Source: Parabacteroides sp. FAFU027
GTDB taxonomy: Bacteria; Bacteroidota; Bacteroidia; Bacteroidales; UBA7332
Assembly: GCF_022808675.1 (NCBI RefSeq)
Contig: NZ_JAKZKV010000002.1
Location: forward strand, 310,001 to 374,000
Direction: 5' to 3'
DNA: 64,000 bases
Under the pieces are notes generated by a model. The model did no database searches. It saw only the letters and a list, made by a program, of their open reading frames with translations, and was not told the DNA's origin. Shown in pieces: positions 44,359 to 53,356 of the stretch (its first letter is position 1; each line of letters starts with the position of its first letter). Position numbers and translations under genes: made by a program.

Positions 44359-45334
44359 TGTAAATATCTGCTTTATATTTTGCCAGATTTTCAGGATTAA
44401 GGAACCATTCGAGAGTCTCCTTCAGTCCACTTTCTATATCGTATTTTGGTTCAAATCCGGTTAAGGCTTTGATCTTGGTATTGTCTCCCCATAGGCGGAA
44501 AACCTCCGAGTTTTTCGGGCGAAGTCGTTGTGTATCTTCTACGAAAGTAACGTCAGCATTCATCAGTTTTGCTATCAGATGAAGTGTGTCCCGCATTGAA
44601 ATCTCAAAGTTGCTCGCAATGTTTATCTCTTTGCCTATCGTCTCGTCACATTTAGCCAGTGCAATAAATCCCTGACAGGTGTCTTTGACAAAATTGAAAT
44701 CGCGGGTCGGACTCAGATCGCCTAATTTGATTTCGCGTTTACCATTGGCAATTTGGGAAATGATTGTCGGGATAATGGCGCGGGCAGACTGGCGCGGACC
44801 ATACGTGTTAAATGGGCGCACAATCGTAACCGGAAGCTGGAAAGCATTGAAGAAACTCATTGCAATCGCATCTGCCCCGATTTTTGATGCTGAGTAAGGA
44901 GATTGCGGCTGTTTGGGGTGTTCTTCGTTTATGGGTACGTATTGAGCCGTACCGTAGACTTCAGATGTCGATGTAACCAGTACCCGACGTACTCCGTTTT
45001 CTTTTGCAGCCTGGCAAATATTCAGAGTCCCTTTAATATTGGTGTCAACATAACAGTCGGGAGCCACATATGAGTACGGAATGGCAATTAAGGCTGCCAA
45101 ATGGAAGATGGTATCCACATCTTTGGCTATCATTTTGCAAAAATGAGGATCACGTACATCTCCAGTTACTACCTCCAGATTGGGATGTTTCAGGCCATTC
45201 AGCCAACCCCAGTCGTTAAACGAATTGTAGTAAGCCAAAGCTCTTACACGGCAACCCTCTGCCAGTAATGCTTCCGTCAGATGCGAACCGATAAAGCCAT
45301 CGGCACCGGTCACCAAAACCAATTTTTCCTGCAT
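44351..45334 (-). CDS. legB: NAD-dependent sugar 4,6-dehydratase (LegB type)
   Basis: A 327-aa extended SDR enzyme. The NAD motif is GADGFIG (10-16), and the catalytic pair Tyr147/Lys151 lies in YSASK, with STSEVYG upstream. The legionaminate-type features NSFNDWGWL and GPRQSARAIIPTIISQI match LegB rather than the inverting PseB. It performs the first committed step, making the 4-keto-6-deoxy nucleotide sugar. It is second in the operon, 6 bp after the candidate transferase. Confidence 0.9.
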   Translation of the reverse strand: MQEKLVLVTGADGFIGSHLTEALLAEGCRVRALAYYNSFNDWGWLNGLKHPNLEVVTGDVRDPHFCKMIAKDVDTIFHLAALIAIPYSYVAPDCYVDTNIKGTLNICQAAKENGVRRVLVTSTSEVYGTAQYVPINEEHPKQPQSPYSASKIGADAIAMSFFNAFQLPVTIVRPFNTYGPRQSARAIIPTIISQIANGKREIKLGDLSPTRDFNFVKDTCQGFIALAKCDETIGKEINIASNFEISMRDTLHLIAKLMNADVTFVEDTQRLRPKNSEVFRLWGDNTKIKALTGFEPKYDIESGLKETLEWFLNPENLAKYKADIYNV

Positions 45335-45340
45335 ATTGAG

Positions 45341-46186
45341 TTAAATCTTTTTTCTTTCAAAGGCATCGATGAATGAGCCTTCTGTGATATTGTATATTTT
45401 CTTGTTTATTGAACGGCTAAAAGCTTCCACAACATGATAGGAACGAAAGGCAACCACCATACTTTCCAGAATTTCATCCAGACGTTTGGTAAAATAGTGA
45501 CGTTGAGGTTCTTTTTCGTTGGAGTAGAAATGCTTTAAATCTTCATATACACGATTTTCGTCGTCCACAGCCACTTGTCTGGGCCATGAATGGTCGGCGC
45601 CTGCGACATATATCGTATTGTATTTCATCCGTAATGCCTGCATGATTGCCGGAATCAGCACATTACGCGGACGGGGCATCCCTAATCCGCTTTTGTAAAT
45701 GGGATATGCTAACCAGCTGAATCCTTCTACCGGGGTAATGTTTACATAAGCAATCCGGATAAGATTGTTGTTGTCCAGATGTTTTCGCCAATTATTATGC
45801 TTCTTCGCTTTTACCGGAAGAAATAGCAATAATGGCCATTTAACCTTAGTGGCCAAATTGGCAAACAGGCGCACACAGTACTCTTCATTGGTAAAAAAAG
45901 CGGGGTCGACTGCTACGTAAATATTCGGTTGGATTTGTTCAAAGTAACCGGAGGTAACGGCGAAGTTGACCGCCAGCAGGTCTTTGTTTTGAAGAAAACC
46001 GGACTTTTTATTGATCGTGTTCAACAACGAAGGGCCATTTCCCAGAATGACAATTTCAGTGTTTGAAGAAAAATCAGATGGTGGATTTTGCACAGGACGG
46101 GAGAACAAAACAACTTTCACCAAACTGAGTGAAGATTGAACGCTTTTATTTGCAAATCCCTGTAATTTATCCCAAAATGAATTCAT
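45341..46186 (-). CDS. Candidate nonulosonate transferase (MptE/DUF115- or GT42-like)
   Basis: A 281-aa protein with the Rossmann-type signature IVILGNGPSL (45-54), LLAVNFA and a later VAGADHSW (194-201). The GNGPSL ... GxDxxxW layout is shared by the MptE-like DUF115 proteins (Maf-type nonulosonate transferases of flagellin) and by GT42 sialyltransferases. It is first gene of the nonulosonate operon, 6 bp from LegB, so it is the best candidate for adding the CMP-activated sugar to its acceptor. The motif likeness is seen; the activity is inferred. Confidence 0.65.
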   Translation of the reverse strand: MNSFWDKLQGFANKSVQSSLSLVKVVLFSRPVQNPPSDFSSNTEIVILGNGPSLLNTINKKSGFLQNKDLLAVNFAVTSGYFEQIQPNIYVAVDPAFFTNEEYCVRLFANLATKVKWPLLLFLPVKAKKHNNWRKHLDNNNLIRIAYVNITPVEGFSWLAYPIYKSGLGMPRPRNVLIPAIMQALRMKYNTIYVAGADHSWPRQVAVDDENRVYEDLKHFYSNEKEPQRHYFTKRLDEILESMVVAFRSYHVVEAFSRSINKKIYNITEGSFIDAFERKKI

Positions 46187-46209
46187 CTGATTATTAGCCT
46201 ATATTTCTG

Positions 46210-46227
46210 CAAAAATAGCCAAAGTTA
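46210..46227 (-). promoter_or_regulatory. Two overlapping-region -7 boxes for the nonulosonate operon
   Basis: The minus strand carries TATTTTTG (46217-46210) and TAACTTTG (46227-46220), both fitting TAnnTTTG, 24-34 bp before the first gene. TTG lies at 46253-46251, slightly far for a -33. Confidence 0.45.
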
Positions 46228-46325
46228 TTCAGGGGAAATACACCCTTTCTCAATTATTTGCGCTTTTGGCCTGACAATTTGCATCAGGAGATACCTGGTT
46301 TGTATTATTGTTTTCATTTTCATAT

Positions 46326-46333
46326 TATCTTTG
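46326..46333 (+). promoter_or_regulatory. -7 box for the GT4-GT2 pair
   Basis: TATCTTTG, 17 bp before the GT4 ATG. A TTTG at 46299-46302 is 23 bp upstream, longer than the usual spacer. Confidence 0.5.
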
Positions 46334-46350
46334 CTTTTAAAAGATTTTAA

Positions 46351-47625
46351 ATGAAACTCCTCCTGATCAATACCTCAGAGCAAAAAGGCGGTGCAGCAGT
46401 AGCCTGCAAACGGTTAATGAAAGCGCTTTCCGGAGCTGGCGTGGAAGTAAAAATGCTGGTGCGGGATAAAACAACCGACAATGAGCAGGTGATTTCTGTC
46501 AACCGCGGCGGTGCAACTCAAAAGCTTAACTTTCTGCGGTTTGCATGGGAGCGGTTTGTTATCTTCTATTCCAATCATTTCAATAAAGAAAATCTTTTCG
46601 CTGTTTCTATAGCCAATACCGGAATTCCAATCACAGACCACCCAGCTGTTAAAGATGCGGATATTCTTCATTTACATTGGATCAATCAGGGGTTTCTCTC
46701 CACTTCCGAAATAGAAAAACTGGCTAAACTAGGAAAGCCCATCGTCTGGACTATGCATGATATGTGGCCGGCAACAGCCATTTGCCATCATTCAAGAGAA
46801 TGCAATAATTACCAGACCGAATGTAAGAATTGCTTTTTCCTGAAAGCGCCCGGCGATAAGGATTTGGCAAATAGTATCTTCAAAAAGAAAAAGAGCGTTT
46901 GGGAAAAAGCCGGGATTCATTTCGTAACCTGTAGTCGTTGGCTGGAAAAGCGCACCATTGTAAGCGCCCTGGTGGATAAAACGAAAGTCAGGGCAATCCC
47001 CAATCCTCTGGATATCGATTTTTACAAAAATAATGACTGTCGTGCAGCCAGAGAGCGGTTTGGCTTGCCGTTAAATAAAAAGCTTATACTTTACGGTGCG
47101 GCCAATGTAACCGATAAACGTAAAGGAATTGACTATTACCTCGATGCGTGCCGGTTGTTATCGCAAAAGTATGCCGAAACATCCGGCGAACTGGAACTTG
47201 TTTTTCTGGGTCAGGTGAAAGAGAATATTGACGGGTTATTCCCGTTTCCTATCCATCAGGTCGGCTATCTGAGCGATGATACAGCCATCCGGGATTTGTA
47301 CAATGCCGTTGACCTTTTTGTGATACCGTCGTTGGAAGAGAATTTGCCGAATACGATCATGGAATCTCTTTCATGCAGCACTCCATGCGTGGGTTTTGAG
47401 ATCGGCGGCATCCCGGAGATGATTGATCATCAGAAAAATGGTTATCTGGCTAAATATAAATCTGCTGATGATTTAGCCGCAGGAATTCACTGGTGCCTTT
47501 GGGAGGCAGATTATGGAAAACTGGCCGATAATGCGCGTCAGAAAGTGATTGATTGTTATTCTGAAGACGCTGTGGCAAAATCATATATTGGACTTTACAA
47601 CCAAATTTTAACCGATAATAAATGA
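46351..47625 (+). CDS. Glycosyltransferase family 4
   Basis: A 424-aa GT-B retaining transferase. It has the N-terminal LLINTSEQKGGAAVACKRL, acceptor-side HLHWINQGF, a Cys-rich loop (CHHSREC ... CKNC), the donor-domain PNPLDIDFYK and the family 4 signature PSLEENLPNTIMESLSCSTP. It probably builds O-antigen or another surface glycan together with the next gene, which it overlaps as ATGA. It is divergent from the nonulosonate operon. Confidence 0.9.
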   Translation: MKLLLINTSEQKGGAAVACKRLMKALSGAGVEVKMLVRDKTTDNEQVISVNRGGATQKLNFLRFAWERFVIFYSNHFNKENLFAVSIANTGIPITDHPAVKDADILHLHWINQGFLSTSEIEKLAKLGKPIVWTMHDMWPATAICHHSRECNNYQTECKNCFFLKAPGDKDLANSIFKKKKSVWEKAGIHFVTCSRWLEKRTIVSALVDKTKVRAIPNPLDIDFYKNNDCRAARERFGLPLNKKLILYGAANVTDKRKGIDYYLDACRLLSQKYAETSGELELVFLGQVKENIDGLFPFPIHQVGYLSDDTAIRDLYNAVDLFVIPSLEENLPNTIMESLSCSTPCVGFEIGGIPEMIDHQKNGYLAKYKSADDLAAGIHWCLWEADYGKLADNARQKVIDCYSEDAVAKSYIGLYNQILTDNK

Positions 47626-48380
47626 GACCTCTGTTTTCGATTATAACGGTGACATTCAACGCGGAAGCGTTTGTCGAGAAGACTATCCTGAGTGTATTGG
47701 GGCAAACCTATCCCGATATAGAATATATCCTGATTGACGGGGCTTCGACTGATGGAACGATGGAGATCGTGAAGAAATACAAGGATCATCCGCATTTTGT
47801 ATGGAAAAGTGAACCTGATAATGGCCTGTACGATGCAATGAATAAGGCCATGAAGCTGGCAACCGGTGATTACATTTGGTTTATTAATGCAGGAGACACC
47901 TTGCACTCATTAACGACAGTTGAGCAGTTGGCAGAATCGATTCCAGGGAAATTACTCCCGGATGTCATTTATGGAGAAACTGCGATTATAGATGAAACCG
48001 GAAAGAAACTCGGAATGCGCAGGTTGAAGACGCCTGAGCGTCTGACCTGGAAAAGTTTCCGGATGGGAATGTTAGTCTGTCATCAATCCTTTATGGTACG
48101 ACCTAATCTGGCGCCTGAGTTTGACCTGACTTATTCCCGGTCGTCTGATTTTGACTGGTGCGTAAACTGCCTAAAGGGCGCAGATGATATTTACAATTCA
48201 CACATGATTCTTTCCAACTTCCTGCAAGGAGGGATGTCAACGACACAGCGAAAAGAGTCGTTGAAAGAGCGTTTTCAGATTATGAAAAAGCACTACGGTA
48301 TTGTTCCCGTTACTTTACTCCATCTCTGGTTTGCTATCCGTTTCTATTTTGCGAAAATGGCCAGGGGGCAGGTGGACTAA
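47622..48380 (+). CDS. Glycosyltransferase family 2
   Basis: A 252-aa GT-A transferase of the WcaE/colanic-type subgroup. It has FSIITVTFNAEAFVEKTILS, DGASTDGTMEIV, SEPDNGLYDAMNKAMK and WFINAGD as the metal site. It is co-translated with GT4 and followed by a long perfect terminator. Confidence 0.9.
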   Translation: MRPLFSIITVTFNAEAFVEKTILSVLGQTYPDIEYILIDGASTDGTMEIVKKYKDHPHFVWKSEPDNGLYDAMNKAMKLATGDYIWFINAGDTLHSLTTVEQLAESIPGKLLPDVIYGETAIIDETGKKLGMRRLKTPERLTWKSFRMGMLVCHQSFMVRPNLAPEFDLTYSRSSDFDWCVNCLKGADDIYNSHMILSNFLQGGMSTTQRKESLKERFQIMKKHYGIVPVTLLHLWFAIRFYFAKMARGQVD

Positions 48381-48402
48381 TTGAGCATTACATAGCTATA
48401 TA

Positions 48403-48457
48403 AAAAGAGAAAAGAACAAGGACGCTGAATGAGCAAGTCTTTGTTCTTTTCTCTTTT
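48403..48457. terminator. Bidirectional terminator between GT2 and radical SAM genes
   Basis: A 21-bp stem (48403-48423 with 48437-48457, 13-nt loop) bordered by A and T runs, serving both convergent genes. Confidence 0.93.
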
Positions 48458-48477
48458 ATTTTTCCTCCACACAAGCA

Positions 48478-49251
48478 TTATCCGGAAACCACCACTGAAA
48501 AACCTTCAGCCCGAAGCTTGTCAGCAATATGCTCCATCTCCTTGACTGATACTTTGTGCAATGATTTCTCCGGAGTATCACGATCCAGCGAATAGACCAT
48601 AATCTGTTTAGGATTGATTTCTTTGATGACTTTGATATAGGCCTTCACCTCTTCTTCGGTAGTGTTATCAACTTCTTGCCCTTTGTGCATTCCGCGCAGG
48701 AACATCGTTTGGATAATCAGTTTCCCTTCAAACTTTTTCAACTCTTCCACCAGACTCTTAACCGTAAAGTTTTGTTGTACCGGACGATCAACCAATTTTA
48801 CAGTCGCGTCAATAGCCGAATCAAGTTTAAGGATGTTGTTGTCGATCTTTTTAAGAGCTTCGAAGACTTCCGGCTTGCGGACTGTAGTCGAATTGGACAA
48901 AACGCTGATCTTGGCATTGGGGAAATAGAGGTCGCGAAGTTCAATAGTGTCATCGACCACACCGGCAAATTCTGGATGAAGCGTAGGCTCCCCATTGCCG
49001 GCAAAGGTGATAACATCCGGCGCTTCACCGGCTTCCAGCATGGCGCGGAGCTTGATGTTGAGCTCGCGTCTGACCTGCTCCCTTCTGGGTAGGGCACTGC
49101 CGCTGCCTTGATCGTTGTAGCCACATTCGCAGTAGATGCAATCGAAGGTGCAGACTTTGCCATCGGTTGGCAAAAGGTTGATTCCTAATGAGACTCCCAG
49201 CCTGCGGCTTTTTACCGGGCCGAATATGATTTGGTGAAACAGAAAAGTCAT
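48478..49251 (-). CDS. Radical SAM protein of unknown substrate
   Basis: A 257-aa enzyme with the cluster motif CTFDCIYC (Cys34, Cys38, Cys41). The preceding IFGPVKSRRLGVSLGINLLP is typical of a conserved Bacteroidetes and Clostridia family often filed near wybutosine-type radical SAM proteins. Features such as TFAGNGEPTLHPEF and LKLDSAID are shared with that group. No second cluster motif is seen. The substrate is not known. Its -7 box (TATCTTTG, minus strand, 49278-49285) lies inside the deaD terminator. Confidence 0.85.
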   Translation of the reverse strand: MTFLFHQIIFGPVKSRRLGVSLGINLLPTDGKVCTFDCIYCECGYNDQGSGSALPRREQVRRELNIKLRAMLEAGEAPDVITFAGNGEPTLHPEFAGVVDDTIELRDLYFPNAKISVLSNSTTVRKPEVFEALKKIDNNILKLDSAIDATVKLVDRPVQQNFTVKSLVEELKKFEGKLIIQTMFLRGMHKGQEVDNTTEEEVKAYIKVIKEINPKQIMVYSLDRDTPEKSLHKVSVKEMEHIADKLRAEGFSVVVSG

Positions 49252-49265
49252 ACGCGTATTATTTA

Positions 49266-49322
49266 AACGGAAAAACGCAAAGATAGAAGTTTTGTTCTTC
49301 AGCTCTTTGCGTCTTTACCGTT
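49266..49322 (-). terminator. Terminator of the DEAD-box helicase gene
   Basis: AACGGAAAAACGCAAAGA (49266-49283) pairs, with one A/C-type mismatch, to TCTTTGCGTCTTTACCGTT (49304-49322). A T/A-rich tail follows on the minus strand. It overlaps the -7 box of the radical SAM gene. Confidence 0.75.
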
Positions 49323-49332
49323 ATTTCGGGAA

Positions 49333-51093
49333 TTAGTATTGTTTTTTCTTGCGGAAACCACCCCCGGGTTTGTCCCCTCCTTTTTTACCTCCTCCAAATG
49401 AAGAAGAACGTCCGAAGGAAGATGAGCGGCCACCTTTCTCAAAACCGCCACCGCCTTTACCTTGTGCGATTTCTACGTTGAGTCTGCGACCGTACCAGTC
49501 TGCTTTTGAAAGCCCTTTGATGACGTCTCTTGCCTCATCGCTATCTACCTCAAAGAACGAGAAGGCTTTCATCAGGTCAATTTTACCAATCTGTACCCGT
49601 CCGCCCACATTGGTATTGATCAGGTCAATCAATTGGTTTGGATAGAGTCCGTCGTTTTTACCAACGTTGATAAACAAACGGGTAAATCCGGCTTCAGCCT
49701 GGCGATCACCTTTCAGGCGGTCACCTCTGTCGCCTTTGCGGCGATCTTCACGGACTGATCTTTCTTCCGGAATATCTATTTCACCGGCGTTGCGGTAGTA
49801 GTTGATCAGTCGGTTGAATTCGAGAGAAACCACACGTTTCACCAAATCCTCCTTGCTCAGCCAGTCGAGTTTCTTGTTAACAGCAGACATGTAGCCTTCG
49901 ATTTCCGATTCGTCCACTTCTACTTTTTCCAGCTTGTCAACAAGGTTCATCAGCTGCTTTTCGCAAATCTGATAACCGGTCGGCATGTGAGCCAGTTCGA
50001 ATTTCTTCTGGATGATGCGTTCAATGTCGCGAAGTTTATGTTTTTCCTTCACGTGGATGATAGCAATCGAGGTACCTGACTTTCCGGCACGACCGGTACG
50101 GCCGCTTCGGTGAGTGTAAGTCTCGATGTCATCGGGGAAACCGTAGTTGATTACGTGGGTCAGGTTGTCAACGTCCAGTCCGCGTGCAGCAACGTCGGTC
50201 GCAACAAGCAGTTGAAGGTTTTTCACACGGAATTTTTGCATCACATAGTCACGTTGTGCCTGTGAAAGCTCTCCGTGCAATGAGTCGGCATTATATCCGT
50301 CCTGGATCAGCATATCTGCAATCTCCTGCGTCTCCTTGCGGGTGCGGCAGAAGATGATTCCATATATATTGGGATAAAAGTCAGCAATACGTTTCAGTGC
50401 GAGGTATTTGTCTTTCGCGTGAACGGTAAAGTAAACGTGTTTTACGTTTTTGGAGCCTTCGTTTTTAGAACCCACAGTAATCTCTTTCGGGTTCTTCATG
50501 TAGTTTCTCGATATTTTTGCGATTTCAGCAGGCATGGTAGCCGAGAAAAGCAAAGTCTGACGAGTCTCAGGCACATCGGCGAGGATAGCGTTGATGCTGT
50601 CGGTAAAGCCCATGTTCAGCATTTCGTCTGCTTCGTCGAGTGTAACGAATTTCACGTTATCGAGTTGAACAGTACCACGGTTCATCAGGTCGAGCAGACG
50701 GCCCGGAGTAGCCACAACGATGTGTACGCCTTTCTTGAGGGCACGGATTTGACTGTCGATGCTTGAGCCGCCATAAACGGGAAGCACTTTCAGGTCGTCA
50801 ATATATTTGGAGAAGTCAGCAAGGTCTCCGGCAATCTGGAGACAAAGCTCACGGGTAGGACATAAAATAAGAGCTTGCGGGCGAACCAGTTTCAGGTCAA
50901 CCTTTTGAATGATAGGTAAGCCAAATGCCGCTGTTTTACCGGTTCCTGTCTGAGCCAGTGCAACAACGTCTGTATCTTCGTTTAATAAATAGGGGATTAC
51001 TTCTTCTTGGACAGGCATGGGGTTTTCAAATCCCATATCCTCGATAGCGGAAAGAATTTGCGGGCAAATTCCTAATTCCTGAAATGTCTTCAT
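49333..51093 (-). CDS. deaD: DEAD-box ATP-dependent RNA helicase with DbpA-type RNA-binding domain
   Basis: A 586-aa RNA helicase acting in ribosome assembly, RNA decay or cold adaptation. Motifs: I AQTGTGKT (47-54), II DEAD (153-156), III SAT (184-186), VI HRSGRTGR (328-335). A DbpA-like RNA-binding domain follows at about 470-545 (VGRVQIGKIDLMKAFSFFEV). The tail is rich in Gly, Ser and Lys (FGRSSSFGGGKKGG). The -7 box lies at 51108-51115. Confidence 0.94.
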   Translation of the reverse strand: MKTFQELGICPQILSAIEDMGFENPMPVQEEVIPYLLNEDTDVVALAQTGTGKTAAFGLPIIQKVDLKLVRPQALILCPTRELCLQIAGDLADFSKYIDDLKVLPVYGGSSIDSQIRALKKGVHIVVATPGRLLDLMNRGTVQLDNVKFVTLDEADEMLNMGFTDSINAILADVPETRQTLLFSATMPAEIAKISRNYMKNPKEITVGSKNEGSKNVKHVYFTVHAKDKYLALKRIADFYPNIYGIIFCRTRKETQEIADMLIQDGYNADSLHGELSQAQRDYVMQKFRVKNLQLLVATDVAARGLDVDNLTHVINYGFPDDIETYTHRSGRTGRAGKSGTSIAIIHVKEKHKLRDIERIIQKKFELAHMPTGYQICEKQLMNLVDKLEKVEVDESEIEGYMSAVNKKLDWLSKEDLVKRVVSLEFNRLINYYRNAGEIDIPEERSVREDRRKGDRGDRLKGDRQAEAGFTRLFINVGKNDGLYPNQLIDLINTNVGGRVQIGKIDLMKAFSFFEVDSDEARDVIKGLSKADWYGRRLNVEIAQGKGGGGFEKGGRSSSFGRSSSFGGGKKGGDKPGGGFRKKKQY

Positions 51094-51107
51094 CTAATTT
51101 TTTCCCG

Positions 51108-51115
51108 CAAAGGTA
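51108..51115 (-). promoter_or_regulatory. -7 box for deaD
   Basis: The minus strand reads TACCTTTG, an exact consensus match 15 bp before the deaD start, within the short gap after the phosphatase gene. Confidence 0.6.
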
Positions 51116-51122
51116 CAAAAAA

Positions 51123-52190
51123 CTAACGGGTTAAGAGAATACGTTGTATTTTTTCCTTTTTTCGTGGAGATAACTTCAGTTTTTTTTGCAAATACTTATC
51201 CATGCTTCCGTTTTCCTGTCTGATCTTCTCGAAAGCATATTGTAGGAAATCCTTTTGCGCTGATAATAAAATGGTTAAGGCTTCCTGTCCTTCGGATGGC
51301 AGTTGGTCGCCAAACTGCACCTCATTCCGGATATTGATACAGTCATTCGAAAACAGATAGTCCTCGTATATCTCGTCTTCTGGCACTCCCAACGCCTGCA
51401 TAATCATTGCGGTGACGAAGCCGGTACGGTCGTTTCCGTTGGAGCAATGGATCAACACCGGATAATTTTCCTTCCTGGAAAGATAGTTGAAAAGACGGGT
51501 GAACTCTTTATTGTACTGGCTGGCATAGCCTGAAAAGAGATCCTGCATATAGATGACCGCATCGTTGCGCATACACTTGCCTTCGAGCAAACGCTGCTCC
51601 ATGGTCGGGCAAATGGGGTTCTTCATCGGGAAGCCGATTACGCGGGCGCCTTTAATCTTGTCTGGATTTTTCTGGCGCTCTTCGTCGGTGCGCAGGTCGA
51701 TGATCGTTTTGATATGAAGATCTTTGAGACGCTCTTCCCCGTTGTCGGAGATGGAGGTAAGACTGCCCGAACGGTACACCTTTCCCCATTTCAGGATACG
51801 GTCATCATCGTTGGTATAGCCACCGATGTCACGGAAGTTATAAACGCCGGATACATTGATTTTGCGGTTGGTGACATAGACCTGCTGTTTGTTATCAAAC
51901 AGCAGCATGAAGTATTTCCGGTTCCCATCGAGTCTGGGAACGAGACTCATACGGTCACTCACGCGGGCGGAAGTGAGGGGCATCGTAAGGTCAAATTCAT
52001 CAGGGGAATCGGAGGAAAAAATTTGCACTAAGCCCTCTGTCTCCGGAAAAACTTCCCATTTAATAGTATCCTGATGTTTCAGTCCCTCTTCGCATACACA
52101 CTTAATCTCCAGATTTTGTTTTGTAGCGCAGGAACAGAACAACGTCAGTATGGTATAAAATGATACAGTCTTAAAACCGATGTTAAACAT
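51123..52190 (-). CDS. Lipoprotein tyrosine-protein phosphatase
   Basis: A 355-aa protein of the Y_phosphatase3 family. The signal peptide ends in LFCSC, with Cys21 the likely lipid site. The N-terminal 110 residues form a beta-sandwich-like domain. The phosphatase domain has NFRDIGGY, IDLRTDEER and the P-loop HCSNGNDRTG (Cys249, Arg255). It is envelope-anchored, so it probably acts outside the cytoplasm or on phospholipid or polysaccharide phosphates rather than only on protein tyrosine. Confidence 0.88.
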   Translation of the reverse strand: MFNIGFKTVSFYTILTLFCSCATKQNLEIKCVCEEGLKHQDTIKWEVFPETEGLVQIFSSDSPDEFDLTMPLTSARVSDRMSLVPRLDGNRKYFMLLFDNKQQVYVTNRKINVSGVYNFRDIGGYTNDDDRILKWGKVYRSGSLTSISDNGEERLKDLHIKTIIDLRTDEERQKNPDKIKGARVIGFPMKNPICPTMEQRLLEGKCMRNDAVIYMQDLFSGYASQYNKEFTRLFNYLSRKENYPVLIHCSNGNDRTGFVTAMIMQALGVPEDEIYEDYLFSNDCINIRNEVQFGDQLPSEGQEALTILLSAQKDFLQYAFEKIRQENGSMDKYLQKKLKLSPRKKEKIQRILLTR

Positions 52191-52307
52191 ATTCTTCCTA
52201 AACTTTGCTGGCCGCTAATTTATTGGGAATAATCGAATTTGATGGGGCTTTTGTTTATGTTAAAACGCCAAATTAAACAGATTTAACCGAGGCAAAGCCC
52301 CGATTCG

Positions 52308-53234
52308 TTATTTAGAAAGGTATTTTTCGGCAAATGTTTTGGAAACATAATTGTCATAGCTGGTGCAGACTTCTGAAGAAAAGTCAATGCCGCATTGCAC
52401 GATTTTGCTCCACATTTCTTCGGAAAGAGTCGGCAAATCATCGCGTAAGATATTGTATTTGAGCAGGCCGAAAAGAATCCCCGCATTGAAGTTGTCTCCC
52501 GCACCGATTGTACTGACCGGAGTGATGGTGGGGACATCAAATTCCTTCACGAAACGTTTCGTTTGCAGGTAGATGCCTTGTGCTCCACGGGTGCAGAGGA
52601 AGTTGGGGCAGTAGAATTCAATCTTGCTCTTGTAAATCCGGGCAGCATCGTTCAACTTATAGATGTTTTCGAAGTCTTCATCAGAGCCACGGACGATGTC
52701 GGCGTATTCGAGGTTTTCGATTAAAGAAGGTGTGAGCCGGATAGCATCGTGAGCGTGCGTTTTGCGGAAGTTGGGATCATAGTAGATGATCGCTTTACGT
52801 TCGCGGGCATAATCGAGGATCTCCGTCATCTTCTCACGGAGGGCCGGATTAAGCGCATAGTATGAGCCGAAAATCAGAATATCATCGGGATTGATGCGGG
52901 GCAATACGACATCAAGGCGTTGGCTGGGGTAATCCTTGTAAAACATGTATTCGGCATCGTTGCTATCGGTGAGGAAAGCCAGCGAGATGGGCGACTTGCC
53001 ATCAGGGAAACAGTCAACGTGCTCGGTGGACATGTTATTCTCCTTCATGAAGCTGAGGATCATACGTCCCACTTTGTCATTGCCCACTTCGCTCACGAAA
53101 GCGGTTAGTACGTTTAAGCGGCCAAGTGTGACCAACCCGTTAAAGACAGACCCGCCCGGAACGGCTTTGGTTGGCACTTCGTTTTTAAAGATTAAGTCGA
53201 GGATAGTCTCCCCTACGCCGATGATTTTTCTCAT
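52308..53234 (-). CDS. PfkB-family carbohydrate kinase
   Basis: A 308-aa ribokinase-fold sugar kinase, possibly fructokinase. It has the N-terminal VGETILDLIF and PGGSVFNGLVTLGRL, and the C-terminal GAGDNFNAG with catalytic Asp247. The sugar specificity cannot be read from the sequence. It lies downstream of the SIS isomerase gene with a dispersed repeat element in the gap; both may handle one sugar phosphate route. Confidence 0.88.
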   Translation of the reverse strand: MRKIIGVGETILDLIFKNEVPTKAVPGGSVFNGLVTLGRLNVLTAFVSEVGNDKVGRMILSFMKENNMSTEHVDCFPDGKSPISLAFLTDSNDAEYMFYKDYPSQRLDVVLPRINPDDILIFGSYYALNPALREKMTEILDYARERKAIIYYDPNFRKTHAHDAIRLTPSLIENLEYADIVRGSDEDFENIYKLNDAARIYKSKIEFYCPNFLCTRGAQGIYLQTKRFVKEFDVPTITPVSTIGAGDNFNAGILFGLLKYNILRDDLPTLSEEMWSKIVQCGIDFSSEVCTSYDNYVSKTFAEKYLSK

Positions 53235-53240
53235 AATGAA

Positions 53241-53356
53241 AGCCCCACCCTACCCCTCCCCAAAAGGGAGGGGATGTGAGTGCAGATTATTAATGTTTGT
53301 ACTAATTTTTTGATGCCTTGCCGTCCCCCCTCCTTCGGAGAGGCCGGAGGAGGTCA
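53241..53356. repeat. Dispersed inverted-repeat (MITE-like) element, copy 2
   Basis: Reverse-oriented relative of the element at 8358-8504. On the minus strand it reads a CCTCTCCGAAGGAGGGGGG hairpin, an AT-rich centre (GGCATCAAAAAATTAG), then a CCCTCCCTTTTGGGGAGGG hairpin and GTAGGGTGGGGC end. Its outer end reaches the stop codon of the SIS gene, so the last residues of that protein may have been changed by the insertion. Confidence 0.8.
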
